Source: Macrotis lagotis
Lineage: Eukaryota; Chordata; Mammalia; Peramelemorphia; Peramelidae
Direction of reading: 5' to 3'
Length of the DNA: 64,000 nt
Assembly: GCF_037893015.1 (NCBI RefSeq)
Contig: NC_133661.1
Span: forward strand, 223,413,489-223,477,488
Under the pieces are notes generated by a model, which was not told the DNA's origin, ran no database searches, and saw only the letters and a list, made by a program, of their open reading frames with translations. A program made the translations under genes and the position numbers. Below are positions 34,976 to 45,939 of this stretch, one piece after another (within the stretch, counting starts at the first letter, position 1; the number at the start of each line of letters is the position of its first letter).

Positions 34976-36613
34976 AATTCTACTTTTTTAAATAGTTTTT
35001 TTCTTCAGCAAATTTTTATGCCCCTTTTTCCATTTGGTCAATTTTGCTTTTCAAGGTATTCTTCTCCTCATTGGTTTCTCTTCTCATACTTCTTTTACCA
35101 TTTGGCCTAGTCCGGTTTTTAACATGTTTTGCTCTTCAGTGTTTTTTGTATCTCCTTTTATAGGGAGATTTGTTGGGTAGTTGAATCTGAGTTGTAATCT
35201 GAACTCTTTTGTATCCTAGAATATCATATTCTAAGCCCTACAGTTCTTTAATGTAGAAGTTGCTAAATCTTATGTTATCCTGACTGTGGCTCCTCAAAAC
35301 AGTTGTTGTTTCTTTCTGGCTGCTTGCAATACTTTTAAGATGTTGACTCATTTTTCATGATTTTCTTGACTCATTTTCATTTCTCTTCCCAATTTTTCCT
35401 CTACTTCTCTTACTTGATTTTCAAAATCCTTTTTGAACTCTTCAGTGGCCTGAAACCAATTTTATTTTTCTTGGTGACTTTGGATATAGGAGTTTTGACT
35501 TTGTTATCTTCTTCTGAGTGTGTATTTTGATCTTCCTCATCGTCATAGTAACTTTTTTTTTGTTGTTTGTTCATTTTCCCAGTCTATGCCTCTTTGTTAA
35601 AATAGGGCTCTGTTTCCAGAGTGGAGGATCCACTGGACCCTCCTAGGGTTATGTGCAGCTAATTTCAGAGATACTTCTGGGGACTTGCAAGTTTTCAGTT
35701 CTTCCAAGGTGCTATGATTTAAGGAGAGGTGTTTGCTACCACTCTTCTGGCCTATGCTTTGGACTGTGAGTGGCCACAAGCACTCTTTTCTGTCCTGGAA
35801 CTGTGAGGAGGGTCTCCTTACCCCTTAAGCAACAAACTCCATTTTTGCTACTGCTCCTCCTTTTCCAGGGACTCTGACCCAGATCTGAGTATGGGCAAAG
35901 TAACAGTCCTGTCTCAGTGTTAGCAAAGAGATTCCAGTTATCTCCCTCTGATCAGTTGTTCAACTGTTGGGGACTGTTTTGTGTGTGGGGGAATACTGTA
36001 GATTATCAGCACCTGGTGCCTTTGAGCATCAGAACCTTATTTTACTAACTGCCATGGGAGTGGGAGTGGATGAGAGAGTGGAAAGATATTTAAGCACTGG
36101 TGTTTTGCTAAATAAATGGAGCACTTGGAGATCTTGTTGGAGTACTTGTCTCCTTGGTCTTCCCTGTCTCCTGCCCCTCAAATGCTGGTCTGGGAAAGAC
36201 AAGGGAGTCCAGAAGTGGGATTCTACAGTTCAACCCCCTTATCTTTGGGTTGGAAGCAGATGCTGGGGCTAATTCAGTGATTCAATGATTCCCAAGGCCT
36301 GCTCCTACTTTACTGCAATGTGTCTATGGTGCATTATGAACTGTACTGCTCTCTCACACTGGTGTAACAGATCTTTTCTGTCAACCGTCTAAGTTGCCTT
36401 GGGCTAGAAAATCATTTCATTCCATCTTTTTGTAGGTTCTACTACACTAGAATTTGTTTAGAGTCATTATTCAAGGACATTTGGGGTGGTTTGGGGGAGA
36501 ACTCAGGTAAGATCCTGCTATTTTGGCTCTGTCTTATCTACTGGGTACTTTATTTCCTGCTCTCTATACCTTATCGTCACTACTCCAATAGAGCCCCTTT
36601 ATGACCACCCCCA

Positions 36614-36616
<3 letters not shown>

Positions 36617-36660
<44 letters not shown>
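36617..36660. repeat. (CT)n microsatellite
   Basis: About 22 CT units, followed directly by SINE-flanking DNA. Confidence 0.97.
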
Positions 36661-36662
<2 letters not shown>

Positions 36663-36674
36663 ATTTAATGGTTT

Positions 36675-36975
36675 GGGGCAGCTAGGTGGCACAGTGGATA
36701 GAGCACCAGCCTAGAAGACAGAAGGACAGGAATTCAATTTCAGCCTCAGCCATTCACTTAACTGTGTGACCCTGGGCAAGTCACTTAACCCTGATTGTCC
36801 CACATCCAGGGCCATTTCCAGTCATCCTGATTCCTATCTGGCCATTGAACCCAGATAACTTGGGAGGAAAAAGTGAGGCTGGTAGCTTAGCAACCTCCTC
36901 CCAAATCCAATCCATGTACTTGTCATGGCATCACCTCCCTGATGTCATGGTCTTCTTTGAGAATGAAGGACAAAA
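36675..36975 (+). repeat. Long MAR4-like SINE
   Basis: Starts with the shared tRNA-like head ggggcagctaggtggcac, then a distinct body: 'ccagggccatttccagtcat', 'gccattgaacccagata', 'gatgtcatggtcttctttga', 'gaatgaaggacaaaaca'. It is a separate family that shares the head module with the young SINE. Confidence 0.82.
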
Positions 36976-37639
36976 CATTATTATTATTTATTTAGTAATA
37001 TCTTAATCATTCAATCCATCTATATTATTTCCCACTTTGAACCCATTTTTTTATTGTAACGTTACTTATATATCATGTTCTTCTTCCACCTACAGTAGCA
37101 TCCCCCCAACACACACACACATGTCAGGCCCCCAGAAAAGTTAGCTATTCCAAATTTAAGTTTTTTTGGATCCATACCTACTTAAACCATGGTTCATTAG
37201 TCTCCATCAATGATGACTTTTTTTAATCTGGTTAGCAACAGGTTACAATTAGTGCATAGCAAAGATTTTTAATAAAATATCAAAGTAAGTCACAATAAAA
37301 CATTCCTTCCATAAACTTGGGGCAAATCCATAAACACTCCTGCAAATACAATGTAATCAGTGAGGAGATTGTACTTATACAGGGATGAAGTATGAAGAGT
37401 ATATATGAAGGGAACATATATGACCAGAATACATACATGGAGAAATAACACATATTACTTTCCCAAGAGCAGACACATCTGACCTGTCCTCACTGAGCCT
37501 GATTCCTACCAGGTGAGGCATTTCTATTGAACATAAGACTCAAGGTAACTGTTCAGGTATGATAACTACAAATTCACTACTCTTTTATATTATGTTGTCT
37601 TCTCAGACCTTAAAATAATAACTCACAAGTTAAGGGGAA

Positions 37640-37832
37640 AACTAGGTGACTTCCTCAGGAAGATCTGAGTTCAAATCAGACCTTAGACACTTACTAGCTA
37701 GGTGACCCTGGGTGAGTCACTTAACCTTTGCCTTAATCCATTGGAGAAGGAAATGGCAAACTACTCCAGTACAGTATAGTCCACAGGGTCATAAAGAACC
37801 TGACACAACTGATCTATTGAACAACAACAAAT
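37640..37832 (+). repeat. CORE/MAR-like SINE with long tail
   Basis: 'gagttcaaatcagacct', 'ggagaaggaaatggcaaac', 'cacagggtcataaagaac', 'gacacaactg'. Confidence 0.8.
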
Positions 37833-38319
37833 CATCAGTTAAATCAGTGTGGTACAAGGAGAAGAACCCTGACCAGACTCTAGAGAACCTAGAAGACAAG
37901 CAACAAAAAAGTAGTAGGGGTTGTGGAAGAACCAACATTACTTCTAGGATAAGAGCAAGAAGGGCATTACAGGTTTGAAGGTCATACAGCTCCTTGTACC
38001 CTTGATATCCCAAGGGCAATGTGCAAGGCAACTCCCGGGTCTTACTTCTTAAAGGAGAGTTCAGGATATCAGTTGTGGGGGCTTATTTTGGATTTCAGTT
38101 ATTAGGAAAATATGTGGTTCAAAATAAGCTCGCTAATCAGGTAGTAGGAAAAACAATGAACACATTTGAGGAATAACTTGGATATATTTTGGAAACTGCA
38201 TGTTTAGAAAAGGAAATGCTTCTCATTAAAGCTTTTCTTGTTCAACTACATATTGCCTCAGGGCACTCTGGGATCAACCATGGATGGTTTAACAAGGTGG
38301 AACCTTGCTGGGTCTTGTT

Positions 38320-38460
38320 AGCCCAGCCTACACATTGGGTTCAAATTCTACTCTTAGGCAAGTCACCTTATCTCCTTGGACCTACATTTCTTCTTCAACT
38401 GTAAAATCATGGAAGTTGGAATAAATAGTTTCTGAGGTCCCTTACAATTCTAGATTTATG
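38320..38460 (+). repeat. MIR SINE fragment
   Basis: 'aggcaagtcaccttatctcc' and 'tcttcaactgtaaaatcat' are MIR phrases. Confidence 0.6.
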
Positions 38461-38811
38461 CCACAAACACTATCCATAGGGATCATATTATGCTATTTAA
38501 AAAAAAACACAAGAATGGTATTTATCCCATGTTCTGACTCCAAATCCAGTGCTTTTCCCAATATACTGTTCTCCCTCTAACATCACTAAATGGTACTAGA
38601 ACTATTTATTTATTTATTTATTTGTTTGTTAGTTTGTTTATTTTTTATTTTCATTTTGTACAAATTTTTTTTACATTAATAAAATATTCTTGTTTACATG
38701 TAAACAAAATACCCCTCCTCCCCATGAATATAGATAGACTTGTTTGGGCGAAAAAAGTAAAGGGGAGAGAAAAAAATTAAAATAAAAAATAATAATAGTA
38801 ATAATTGTAGG

Positions 38812-38960
38812 TATGGCCAGGTGGCACAATGGACAAAGCAACAGCCCTGGAGCCACGAGCACCCGAGTCCATATCCAGCCTCATAAACCCAACAATCACC
38901 CAGCCGTGTGACATGCAAGCCACCCAATCCCCACTGTCCTGCAAAAAACAAAAAAAAAGA
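38812..38960 (+). repeat. SINE-like module 1 in HAL1 3' UTR
   Basis: Aligns over its full length to the common SINE, but with many T-to-C differences (for example 'cccaacaatcacccagcc' where the others read cttaataattacctagct). Confidence 0.7.
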
Positions 38961-39002
38961 AAGAAAAAAAAACCCAAAATAAAATAAAATAGTAATAATA
39001 GT

Positions 39003-39145
39003 AGGGGTGGCTGGCTGGCAGACAGATCATTGGCCCTTGAGCCAGGAGCACCTGGGTCGAATCCGGCCCCAGACACCAAAGATCACCCCGCTATGTGGCC
39101 CCAGGCAGGCCATCCAGACCTACTTGCCCTGCACCCTCCCCCAAA
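39003..39145 (+). repeat. SINE-like module 2 in HAL1 3' UTR
   Basis: Same SINE layout, C-enriched: 'agccaggagcacctgggtcg', 'ggccccaggcaggccatcc'. Preceded by 'agtaataatagtag', which echoes the DNA before module 1. Confidence 0.65.
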
Positions 39146-39351
39146 TAATCATAACAAAAAATGTGCTTGAGTCTTTGTTCCAACTCCAACAACTCTGTCA
39201 TGGGTGGATCTCATTCTTTATGATAAGTCCACCACAAAAGTTATTTCCATATTTTTCCACCATTGCCATTGCTGATCGCAACTCCCACCTTTTTTATTTC
39301 TCCACTACCATGTACTCTATTTTCTCTCTCCTTTCACTATGACTCTGCTGT

Positions 39352-39495
39352 AGGGTCACTGAGTGGCACAGCAGACAGATCCCTGGTCCTGGGGCCAAGA
39401 AGCCCCGAGCCCCCATACCACCCCTTAGGCCCAGAATCCACCAGGCTCTGTGGTCCTGGGCAGGCCTTCCATTCCCAGCCCCTTGCAAGAAGTAA
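39352..39495 (+). repeat. SINE-like module 3 in HAL1 3' UTR
   Basis: Diverged module 'gtggcacagcagacagatcc' to 'ccccttgcaagaag'. It shows no poly(A) or TSD, so it may belong to the HAL1 family's own 3' UTR. Confidence 0.55.
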
Positions 39496-39971
39496 GAAAG
39501 AAAATGTGTTATATCTGGCCACTCTCCCCCCATGGTCCATCCTCTCCTCCTTTATTCACATCCCCACCCCTTCCCCCTGCTCCCCCCTCCTTCTTACTCC
39601 AGATGTCTATACCCCATTGAGTATATTTGCTGTTTCCTCTCGTAGCCATCTCTGATGAGAGCAAAGTTTCCCTCATTCCCCCTTGCCTCCCCCCTTCCAT
39701 ATCATTGCAATAGCTTATTGTAATAAAAAAAATCTTATGTGAAATATCTTGGACTATTCCCCCTCTCCTTTTTCTTTCTCCCATTCCATTTCCCTTTTTT
39801 TCTATTGACTCCATTTTTTACACCATATTTTATCTTCGAATTCAGCTTTCTCTTGTGCTTCAACTATAAAAGCTCTCTCTACCTGCTCTATTAACTGAGA
39901 AGATTCATATGAGTATTATCAGTGTCATTTTTCTATGCAGGAATACATGCAGTTCATCTTCATTAAGTCCC

Positions 39972-41061
39972 TCATATTTCCCCCCTCTCCTCCAATCTCC
40001 ATGCTTCACCAAACCTTCTGTTCAGCTCTGGCCATTCCAAAAGGAACATTTGAAATTCCCCTGGTTCATTGAAAGTCCATCTTTTTCCCTGGAAGAGGAC
40101 ATTCAGCCTTGCTGGGGAGTTCATTCTTGGCTGCATTCTAAGCTCTCTTGCCTTCTGGTATATTGTATTCCAAGCCCTACGAGCTTCCAATGTAGCTGCT
40201 GCTAAGTCCTGTGTGATCCTGACTGCCGCTCCATGATATTTGAACTGTCCTTCTGACTCCTTGTAATATTTTCTCTTTGACTTGGGAGTTCTGGAACTTG
40301 GCTATAATATTCCTAGGGGTTGGTTTTTTGGAATCTCTTTCTCTGGGGGATCGGTGGATTCTCTCCATTTCTATTTTGCCCTCTGCTTCTAGAATATCAG
40401 GGCAATTTTCCTGTAGTAATTCTTTGAAAATGATGTCAAGGCTCTTTTCCTGATCATGACTTTCAGGTATTCCAATAATTTTTAAATTATCTTTCCTAAG
40501 TCTGTTTTCCATATCAGTTGTTTTTTCAATGAGATATTTCACATTTTCTTCTAATTTTTCATTTTTTTGGTTTTGAAGTATTGATTCCTGATTTCTGGTA
40601 AATTCATCAATCTCCCTGAATTCTATTCTTTGTCTGAAGGATTTGTTCTCCTCAGAGAGTTTTCTTATCTCTTTTTCCATCTGGCCAATTTTGCTTTTTA
40701 AAGCATTCTTCTCCTCAATAGCTTTTTGAACTGTTCTATCCATTTAACCTAAGCTGGTTTTTAGCATGCTATTTTCTTCAGCATTTTTTTGGATTTCCTT
40801 GACTAAGCTGCTGACTTCATTTTCATGTTTTTCCTGCATCTCTCTCCTTTCTTTTCCCAGTTTTTCTTCCAAATCCCTCATTTGATTTTCAAAGTCTTTT
40901 TTGAGCTCTATCATAGCCTGAGCCCAGTTTCTGTTTTTCTTGGAGTCTTTAGATGCAGGAGCTTGTGCTTCCTCATCTTCAGACTGAGTATTTTGGTCCT
41001 TCTTGGGCTCATTTGCAAAATATTTCTCAATAGTCTTCCTTTTGTTTCTCTGCTTGCTCAT
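39972..41061 (-). pseudogene. HAL1/L1 ORF1 protein, two lesions
   Basis: Starts at the ATG at 41059-41061 (MSKQRNKRKTIEKYF). A long Glu/Lys/Gln-rich coiled-coil region follows, then the L1 ORF1 RNA-binding core with RKDNLKIIGIPE and ARRAWNTIYQKARELRM near the C-terminus. It is broken by one in-frame stop at 40744-40746 and one frameshift near 40.2 kb; otherwise it is open for about 360 codons. Proteins of this family bind the element's own RNA as trimers. No ORF2 follows. Confidence 0.88.
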
Positions 41062-42160
41062 TTTCCCAGCCTGGGCCTGGTTTGGGGTGTTTCTTGAGCT
41101 TTTGGGACACTCCCACAAGGGTCTCAGTGTGTGAGGCTCTGTCCTCCCTCCTGGTCTGTGAATGACCATAAGCGCTCCCCTCTGCCACGGGGCTGATGTG
41201 GGGGGAGCCTGCTGTTCTATGGGGGGGCCTAGACTGTGATCAGGATCTGAATGTGGTCAGAGCCCCAGAGTCCTGTTCCAGGGGCAGAGGACAGAGCTAG
41301 GCAGTCTCTCTTCACTCCCCTCCCTCAGCTCCATGGGCTCTTGCCCTGGGGGCTCCTGCTTACCGGCTCCTCCTGCTTCTGTTTCCTGGATCAGGGCTGG
41401 GGAAAGATGATGCTGCTTGCTGTGTGCCCTGAGGGCTGGGCTCTGGCAGAGGTCTCCCGCTGTTCCCCCACTTTGTGCCAGGTGCTCCTCGGGGTGCAGC
41501 TCAGGAGACTCCCCTGCTGCTGTGAGCCACGGCTCCCAGTGCCCTGGGGCTGCCTCCAGGAGGCTGAGGTTCTTTGGCTCTGGCGGGCCACCCCTCTGGT
41601 GGGCCGCCTCTCCAATCCCGAGGAGCAGAGCCTTTCTGCTCTTTTCCCGGTTACCTTGAGTAGGAGAACTGCCTCACTGGGTCCCTTTGTGGGTTCTGTC
41701 TCTCGAAAGTTTAGTTAGAGTCCTTAGCTGATGAATTTTATCAGAGAGCTCCTAAGACTGGATCCCTTCTTGTCGCCATCTTGGCTCCGCCCCCCACCCC
41801 CTAGAATTCTTGAGCTCAAAAGAATTCTACAAACAGACTGAATAATTTTAGTGGATCCATTTGAACTTAATAAGTGGAAGCAGAATGATCTAAAAGGAAG
41901 AACAATGTAAGTGAAATACAAGTCCCAAGTTCTCTACTATTCTACATCTTTACACAGTTTAGTTAAACCATTTAACTTTCCTAGTTTCTTAATATGTAAA
42001 ATGGGGAAAGAAATGTATCTCCTACCTATCTCACACTTTTTTTTCTTATAAATTCATTGGAAAAAAAATTAAAGCATCACATATTTAAACTATCCAAAAG
42101 AAACATATAAAAGGACATTTTAAAAAAGTACCATACAGACAATCTGAGTATGATATTTTA

Positions 42161-42310
42161 TTTTATTTATTTTTTGCAAGGCAAATGGGGTTAAGTGGCT
42201 TGCCCAAAGCCACACAGCTAGGTAATTATTAAGTGTCTGAGGCCGGATTTGAACTCAGGTACTCCTGACTCCAGGTCTGGTGCTCTATTCACTGTGCCAC
42301 CTAGCCACCC
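42161..42310 (-). repeat. tRNA-derived SINE, first of a same-site pair
   Basis: Antisense SINE. The target gagtatgatatttta (42146-42160) lies to its left, and another copy (gagtgtgat..., 42311 onward) lies to its right. Confidence 0.92.
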
Positions 42311-42325
42311 GAGTGTGATTTTTTT

Positions 42326-42475
42326 TTTTTTTAGTTTTTGCAAGGCAAATGGGGTTAAGTGGCTTGCCCAAGGCCACACGGCTAGGTAATTATTAAGTGT
42401 CTGAGGCAGGATTTGAACTCAGGTACCCCTGACTCCAAGGCCAGTGCTCTATCCACTGCACCACCTAGCCGCCCC
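42326..42475 (-). repeat. tRNA-derived SINE, second of a same-site pair
   Basis: Antisense SINE next to the first. The target occurs a third time at 42476-42490 (gagtgtgatatttta). Confidence 0.92.
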
Positions 42476-42639
42476 GAGTGTGATATTTTAAAAGATCAAA
42501 GAAGCCAAAGAGATTTGATATTTTGTAGAATATGACTACATATAAGAAAATCTTTCTTTTTTTCGCCTTAGACATGTCTGTAAATTGCTTGTACACTTTT
42601 TCACTTGAAATAGATTTGACTGAGGAAAGGATTTGGCTT

Positions 42640-42960
42640 TGAGAAAATATTATATAATTTATACAATTAATAGCAACATTATAAAGACAAGCAGTACTGA
42701 AACTCAGTATCTTTGATCAACACAATGAACAATCAGGATTCCAGAGGATTCATGATGAAACCTGCTATCCACCTCAGGAGGTAGATGAATTCAGAGAGCT
42801 GACTGAGACATATTCGTGTGGATGTGGCTAATATGGGAATTTATTTTCTTTGAATATACATGTTTATAACAGTTTTGCTATCTATTTTTTTTCCCTCAAA
42901 CCCGGAGTAGATTTTTTGTTGATTAATTTTTTTAACTTAAAAAAAGAGAATTGTTTCATT
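42640..42960 (+). repeat. L1 3' UTR fragment
   Basis: 'aatcaggattccagaggatt', 'gatgaaacctgctatccacc', 'gtggctaatatgggaattt' match marsupial L1 3' ends (compare 8160-8200). Confidence 0.7.
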
Positions 42961-42975
42961 ACTCTCAATGTGTCT

Positions 42976-43133
42976 TTTTTTTTTTTTTTTTAGATTTTGC
43001 AAGGCAATGGGGTTAAGTGGCTTGCCCAAGGCCACACAGCTAGGTAATTATTAAGTGTCTGAGGCAGGATTTGAACTCAGGTACCCCTGACTCCAAGGCC
43101 AGTGCTCCATCCACTGTGCCACCTAGCCGCCCC
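42976..43133 (-). repeat. tRNA-derived SINE (WSINE1/MAR1-type)
   Basis: Full-length antisense SINE. The flanks tactctcaatgtgtctt and tactcttaatgtatctt form a 17-bp TSD with two differences. Confidence 0.93.
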
Positions 43134-43176
43134 TACTCTTAATGTATCTTAAATGAGCATCCAAAGACATGGTTAT

Positions 43177-43415
43177 GGGCAGCTGGGTGGCTCAGTGGAT
43201 AGATTGCTGGGCCTGGAGTCAAGAAGACTCACTTTCCTGAGTTCAAATCTGGTCTCATACACTTATTAATTCTGTGAACTTAAGCAAGCATTGAGCTATT
43301 TGCTTCAGTTTCCTCTTCTTTAAGTGAGCTGGAGAAAGAAATGGCAAGCCTCTCTAGGATGTTTGCCCAGAAAACTCCAAATGGGGTTATGAAGAGTCAG
43401 ACACAACTGAAACAA
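43177..43415 (+). repeat. CORE/MAR-like SINE with long tail
   Basis: 'gggcagctgggtggctcagt', 'gagttcaaatctggtctc', 'tttgcccagaaaactccaaa', 'gaagagtcagacacaactg'. Confidence 0.85.
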
Positions 43416-43498
43416 CGGAGTAAGAGCCACAAAAATCATATGGCATGATAGGAATCATAGCTGAAAGCGACCTTTTGAGTCTTGTCATTTAGTCCAAC

Positions 43499-43652
43499 TT
43501 TTTTTTTTTTTAGATTTTTGCAAGGCAAATGGGGTTAAGTGGCTTGCCCAAGGCCACACAGCTAGGTAATTAAGTGTCTGAGACCGGATTTGATACCAGG
43601 TGCTCCTGACTCCAGGGCCAGTGCTTTATCCACTGCGCCACCTAGCCGCCCC
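43499..43652 (-). repeat. tRNA-derived SINE (WSINE1/MAR1-type)
   Basis: Full-length antisense SINE with TSD ttagtccaac at 43489-43498 and 43653-43662. The flanking 'ggaatcatagctgaaagcga' is itself an older repeat. Confidence 0.93.
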
Positions 43653-43664
43653 TTAGTCCAACAT

Positions 43665-44285
43665 TTTATAGTAAAGTGAACCAAGTCCTAGAAAGAAATT
43701 TTTACTTTCTAAACAGAAGAGAAAATTACTATTTACTGGCAATCTTCTCCTACCTAGACCCTTTATCTCTCTCTTTTCTTCCTTGACATTGGAAATTGTT
43801 TCATTAAGATAAAGTGCTACAAAGGATAGTTCTCATGTATAAGAGCCCATCATGGAGACATATTACTTTGACAAAGGAAAAGAACTACACATCTAACCTG
43901 ATGGACATGACAAAATTGCAACTCATTCCCTTTTTTATTCGATTAGTAAGGTAATTGCATACATGCACACACACACATGAACAAAGGTTCTTTTACCAGA
44001 AATAAATGAATTTTTGTGGGTGAATAATACATTTCTTTGGGAAGGGGAATAATAACTTTCTCTGTTTCTTTCTTAAGGCTTTATTCTTTGATATATCAGG
44101 TATCTGTTTTACAAATAAAATAAAATGATTTTTAAACTATAAATGTTCTCACCAGTTAGAAAGCTACTGTAGGGAAATGTAAGGAAAGGAGAGGAATAAA
44201 TGAAATTTATTCAGTGTATCTGGAAGTCACACCCCTCCTACTCTCAACTGGTTCATATCCATACTAAATTCTTTCTTTGTATTTC
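43665..44285. other. No gene recognised
   Basis: Unassigned AT-rich sequence. No coding motif seen. Confidence 0.4.
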
Positions 44286-44388
44286 TATCCTTAATCAGCT
44301 GGTCAGTCAGTATTTATTGAGTACCTCCTGAATGACAAGCTCTATGCTAGGCTGATGGGGATACAAAGAAAGGTAAAATATAGTCCCT

Positions 44389-44531
44389 GGGGCAGCTAGG
44401 TGGTGCATTGAATAAAGCCCTGAAGTCAGGAGTACCTGAGTTCAAGTCCATCCTCAGACACTTAATAATTACCTTGCTGTGTGACCTTGGGCAAGTCACT
44501 TAACCCCATTGCCTTGCCAAAATATATGTAT
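44389..44531 (+). repeat. tRNA-derived SINE inside L2
   Basis: Sense SINE starting ggggcagctaggtgg. TSD tatagtccct at 44379-44388 and 44533-44542. Confidence 0.93.
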
Positions 44532-44886
44532 ATATAGTCCCTGACTTCAAAGAGTTCACAATTCAATGAGGGAGACAAATAAGCAAACATATACTAACAG
44601 TTTTCTTTATGATATAAATATGAAATAACAGAAGAATAACATTAGAATGAAGAGGGACCAAGAAAGGCTCCCTGTGGATAGTGAGATTTGAATTGGGACT
44701 TGCAGAAAGTCATGGGACCTAAGAGTTGGAAATGAGGAGCTGAGCATTCCAGGCCTGGGGACAGCCAGAGAAAATGTCTGGAACCAAGAGAGATGGAATG
44801 TTTTGTGGAACAACAAGCAGGTCAGTGTCACTGGAATGAAAGAGTATCTGGTGGAGGAGTCTGAGGTTTAAGAAAACTGGAAAGGA

Positions 44887-44901
44887 GTGTGTCTGTGTGT
44901 G

Positions 44902-44984
<83 letters not shown>
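44887..44984. repeat. Compound microsatellite (TG)n(AG)n
   Basis: About 24 TG units with two interruptions, then about 23 AG units. Confidence 0.97.
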
Positions 44985-44986
<2 letters not shown>

Positions 44987-45244
44987 GGAGAGTGAGAGAG
45001 TGACTAGATTATGAAGACCTTTGAAAGCCAAATAGAGAATTTAGTATTTGATTTTGGAAGTGATAGTGAACCATTGGCATATACCTGCATTTAGGAAATT
45101 CATTTTAGTAGCTAAATGCATGACAGACTAGAGTAGGGAAAGGCTATGGCAACCTGCAGACTACTGCAATATTCTAGGGATGTGGTGATATAGGCCTGTT
45201 CTAGAGTGGTGGCACTATTAAGAAATACCTTTTTATTCACACTC

Positions 45245-45740
45245 AAACTTCCCATGGCTGCCCTCTCAATTCAACTTTTATTTTTTTATTACATGTACAA
45301 TCATGCTAAACATATTTCCACATTAGTCATGTTGTGAAAGAAGAATCAGAACAAAGGGGGAAAACTATGAGAAAGAAAAAACAAAACAAAAAGAGAAAAT
45401 AGTGCTTCAATATACATTCAGACTCTATTATCCTTTCTTTGGATGTGGTTAACATTTTTCATCAGGAGTCTTTTGGATTGTCTTGAATCATTGTATTGTT
45501 GAGAAAAGCTAAGTCTATCATAGTTTGATCATTGTATAATGTTGCTTTTACTATGTACAATGTTCTCCTGGTTTTGATCATTTCACTCAGCATTAGTTCA
45601 TGTAAGTCTTTTCAGGTTTTTCTGAAATCAATCTGCTATAAATAGTTTCATACATGTGGGTCCTTTTCCCTTTTTTATGATCTCTTTGGTATAAAAACCT
45701 ACAAGCAGTATTCTGAATGAAAGGGTAAGCATGGTCAACT
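45245..45740 (-). repeat. L1 3' UTR fragment, antisense
   Basis: 'catgttgtgaaagaagaatc', 'gaatcattgtattgttgag', 'cctggttttgatcatttcac'. Ends at a SINE. Confidence 0.75.
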
Positions 45741-45744
45741 TACC

Positions 45745-45910
45745 TTTTTTTTTTAGGTTTGTTTTTTTTTTTTGCAAGGCAAATGGGGTTAAAGTGGCTT
45801 GCCCAAGGCCATACAGCTAGGTAATTATTAAGTGTTTGAGACTGGATTTGAACCCAGGTACTCCTGACTCCAGGGTTGGTGCTTTATCTACTGTGCCACC
45901 TAGCCACCCC
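45745..45910 (-). repeat. tRNA-derived SINE (WSINE1/MAR1-type)
   Basis: Full-length antisense SINE. The TSD is not obvious because both flanks are low-complexity. Confidence 0.9.
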
Positions 45911-45939
45911 TAACCCCTAACTCACACAGAGATAACTCT

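Larger units (their letters stand above)
33989..36535 (-). mobile_element. Rearranged HAL1/L1 (ORF1-type only)
   Basis: On the minus strand: a 5' UTR-like part (35.58-36.53 kb, ending in 'gctattttggctctgtc', the counterpart of a 'gagccaa..atgg' L1 5' end), ORF1 remnants (34.62-35.57 kb), and a 3' UTR (34.01-34.48 kb) ending in a T-run on +. No ORF2 is seen between ORF1 and the 3' UTR, as in half-L1 elements. The ORF1 C-terminal block sits out of order at about 35165-35330. Two SINEs are inserted. Confidence 0.75.
38604..41800 (-). mobile_element. End-to-end HAL1 (half-L1) element
   Basis: Minus strand: the 5' end, read as ggcggagccaagatggcgac (near 41790), is the canonical L1-type start. A 5' UTR (41062-41800), ORF1 (39972-41061) and a 3' UTR (38604-39971) follow, with no ORF2. 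The tail is T-rich on +. Both ends touch an 8-bp near-perfect duplication, ctagaa(c/t)t (38596-38603, 41801-41808), so this looks like one full-length insertion. ORF1 has very few lesions, so the element is relatively young. Confidence 0.82.
44290..45230 (-). repeat. L2 LINE 3' half, antisense
   Basis: Reverse complement of about 0.7 kb of the L2 3' region: 'tatttattgagtacctcc', 'gagcattccaggcctgggga', 'tcagtgtcactggaatgaaa', 'ctactgcaatattctaggga'. A SINE and a compound microsatellite interrupt it. Confidence 0.75.

Noticed and set aside
41251..41718. 155-codon + frame
   Set aside because: Antisense reading of the HAL1 5' UTR.
44828..45031. Frame coding Leu-Ser and Thr-His runs
   Set aside because: Translation of the (TG)n(AG)n microsatellite.
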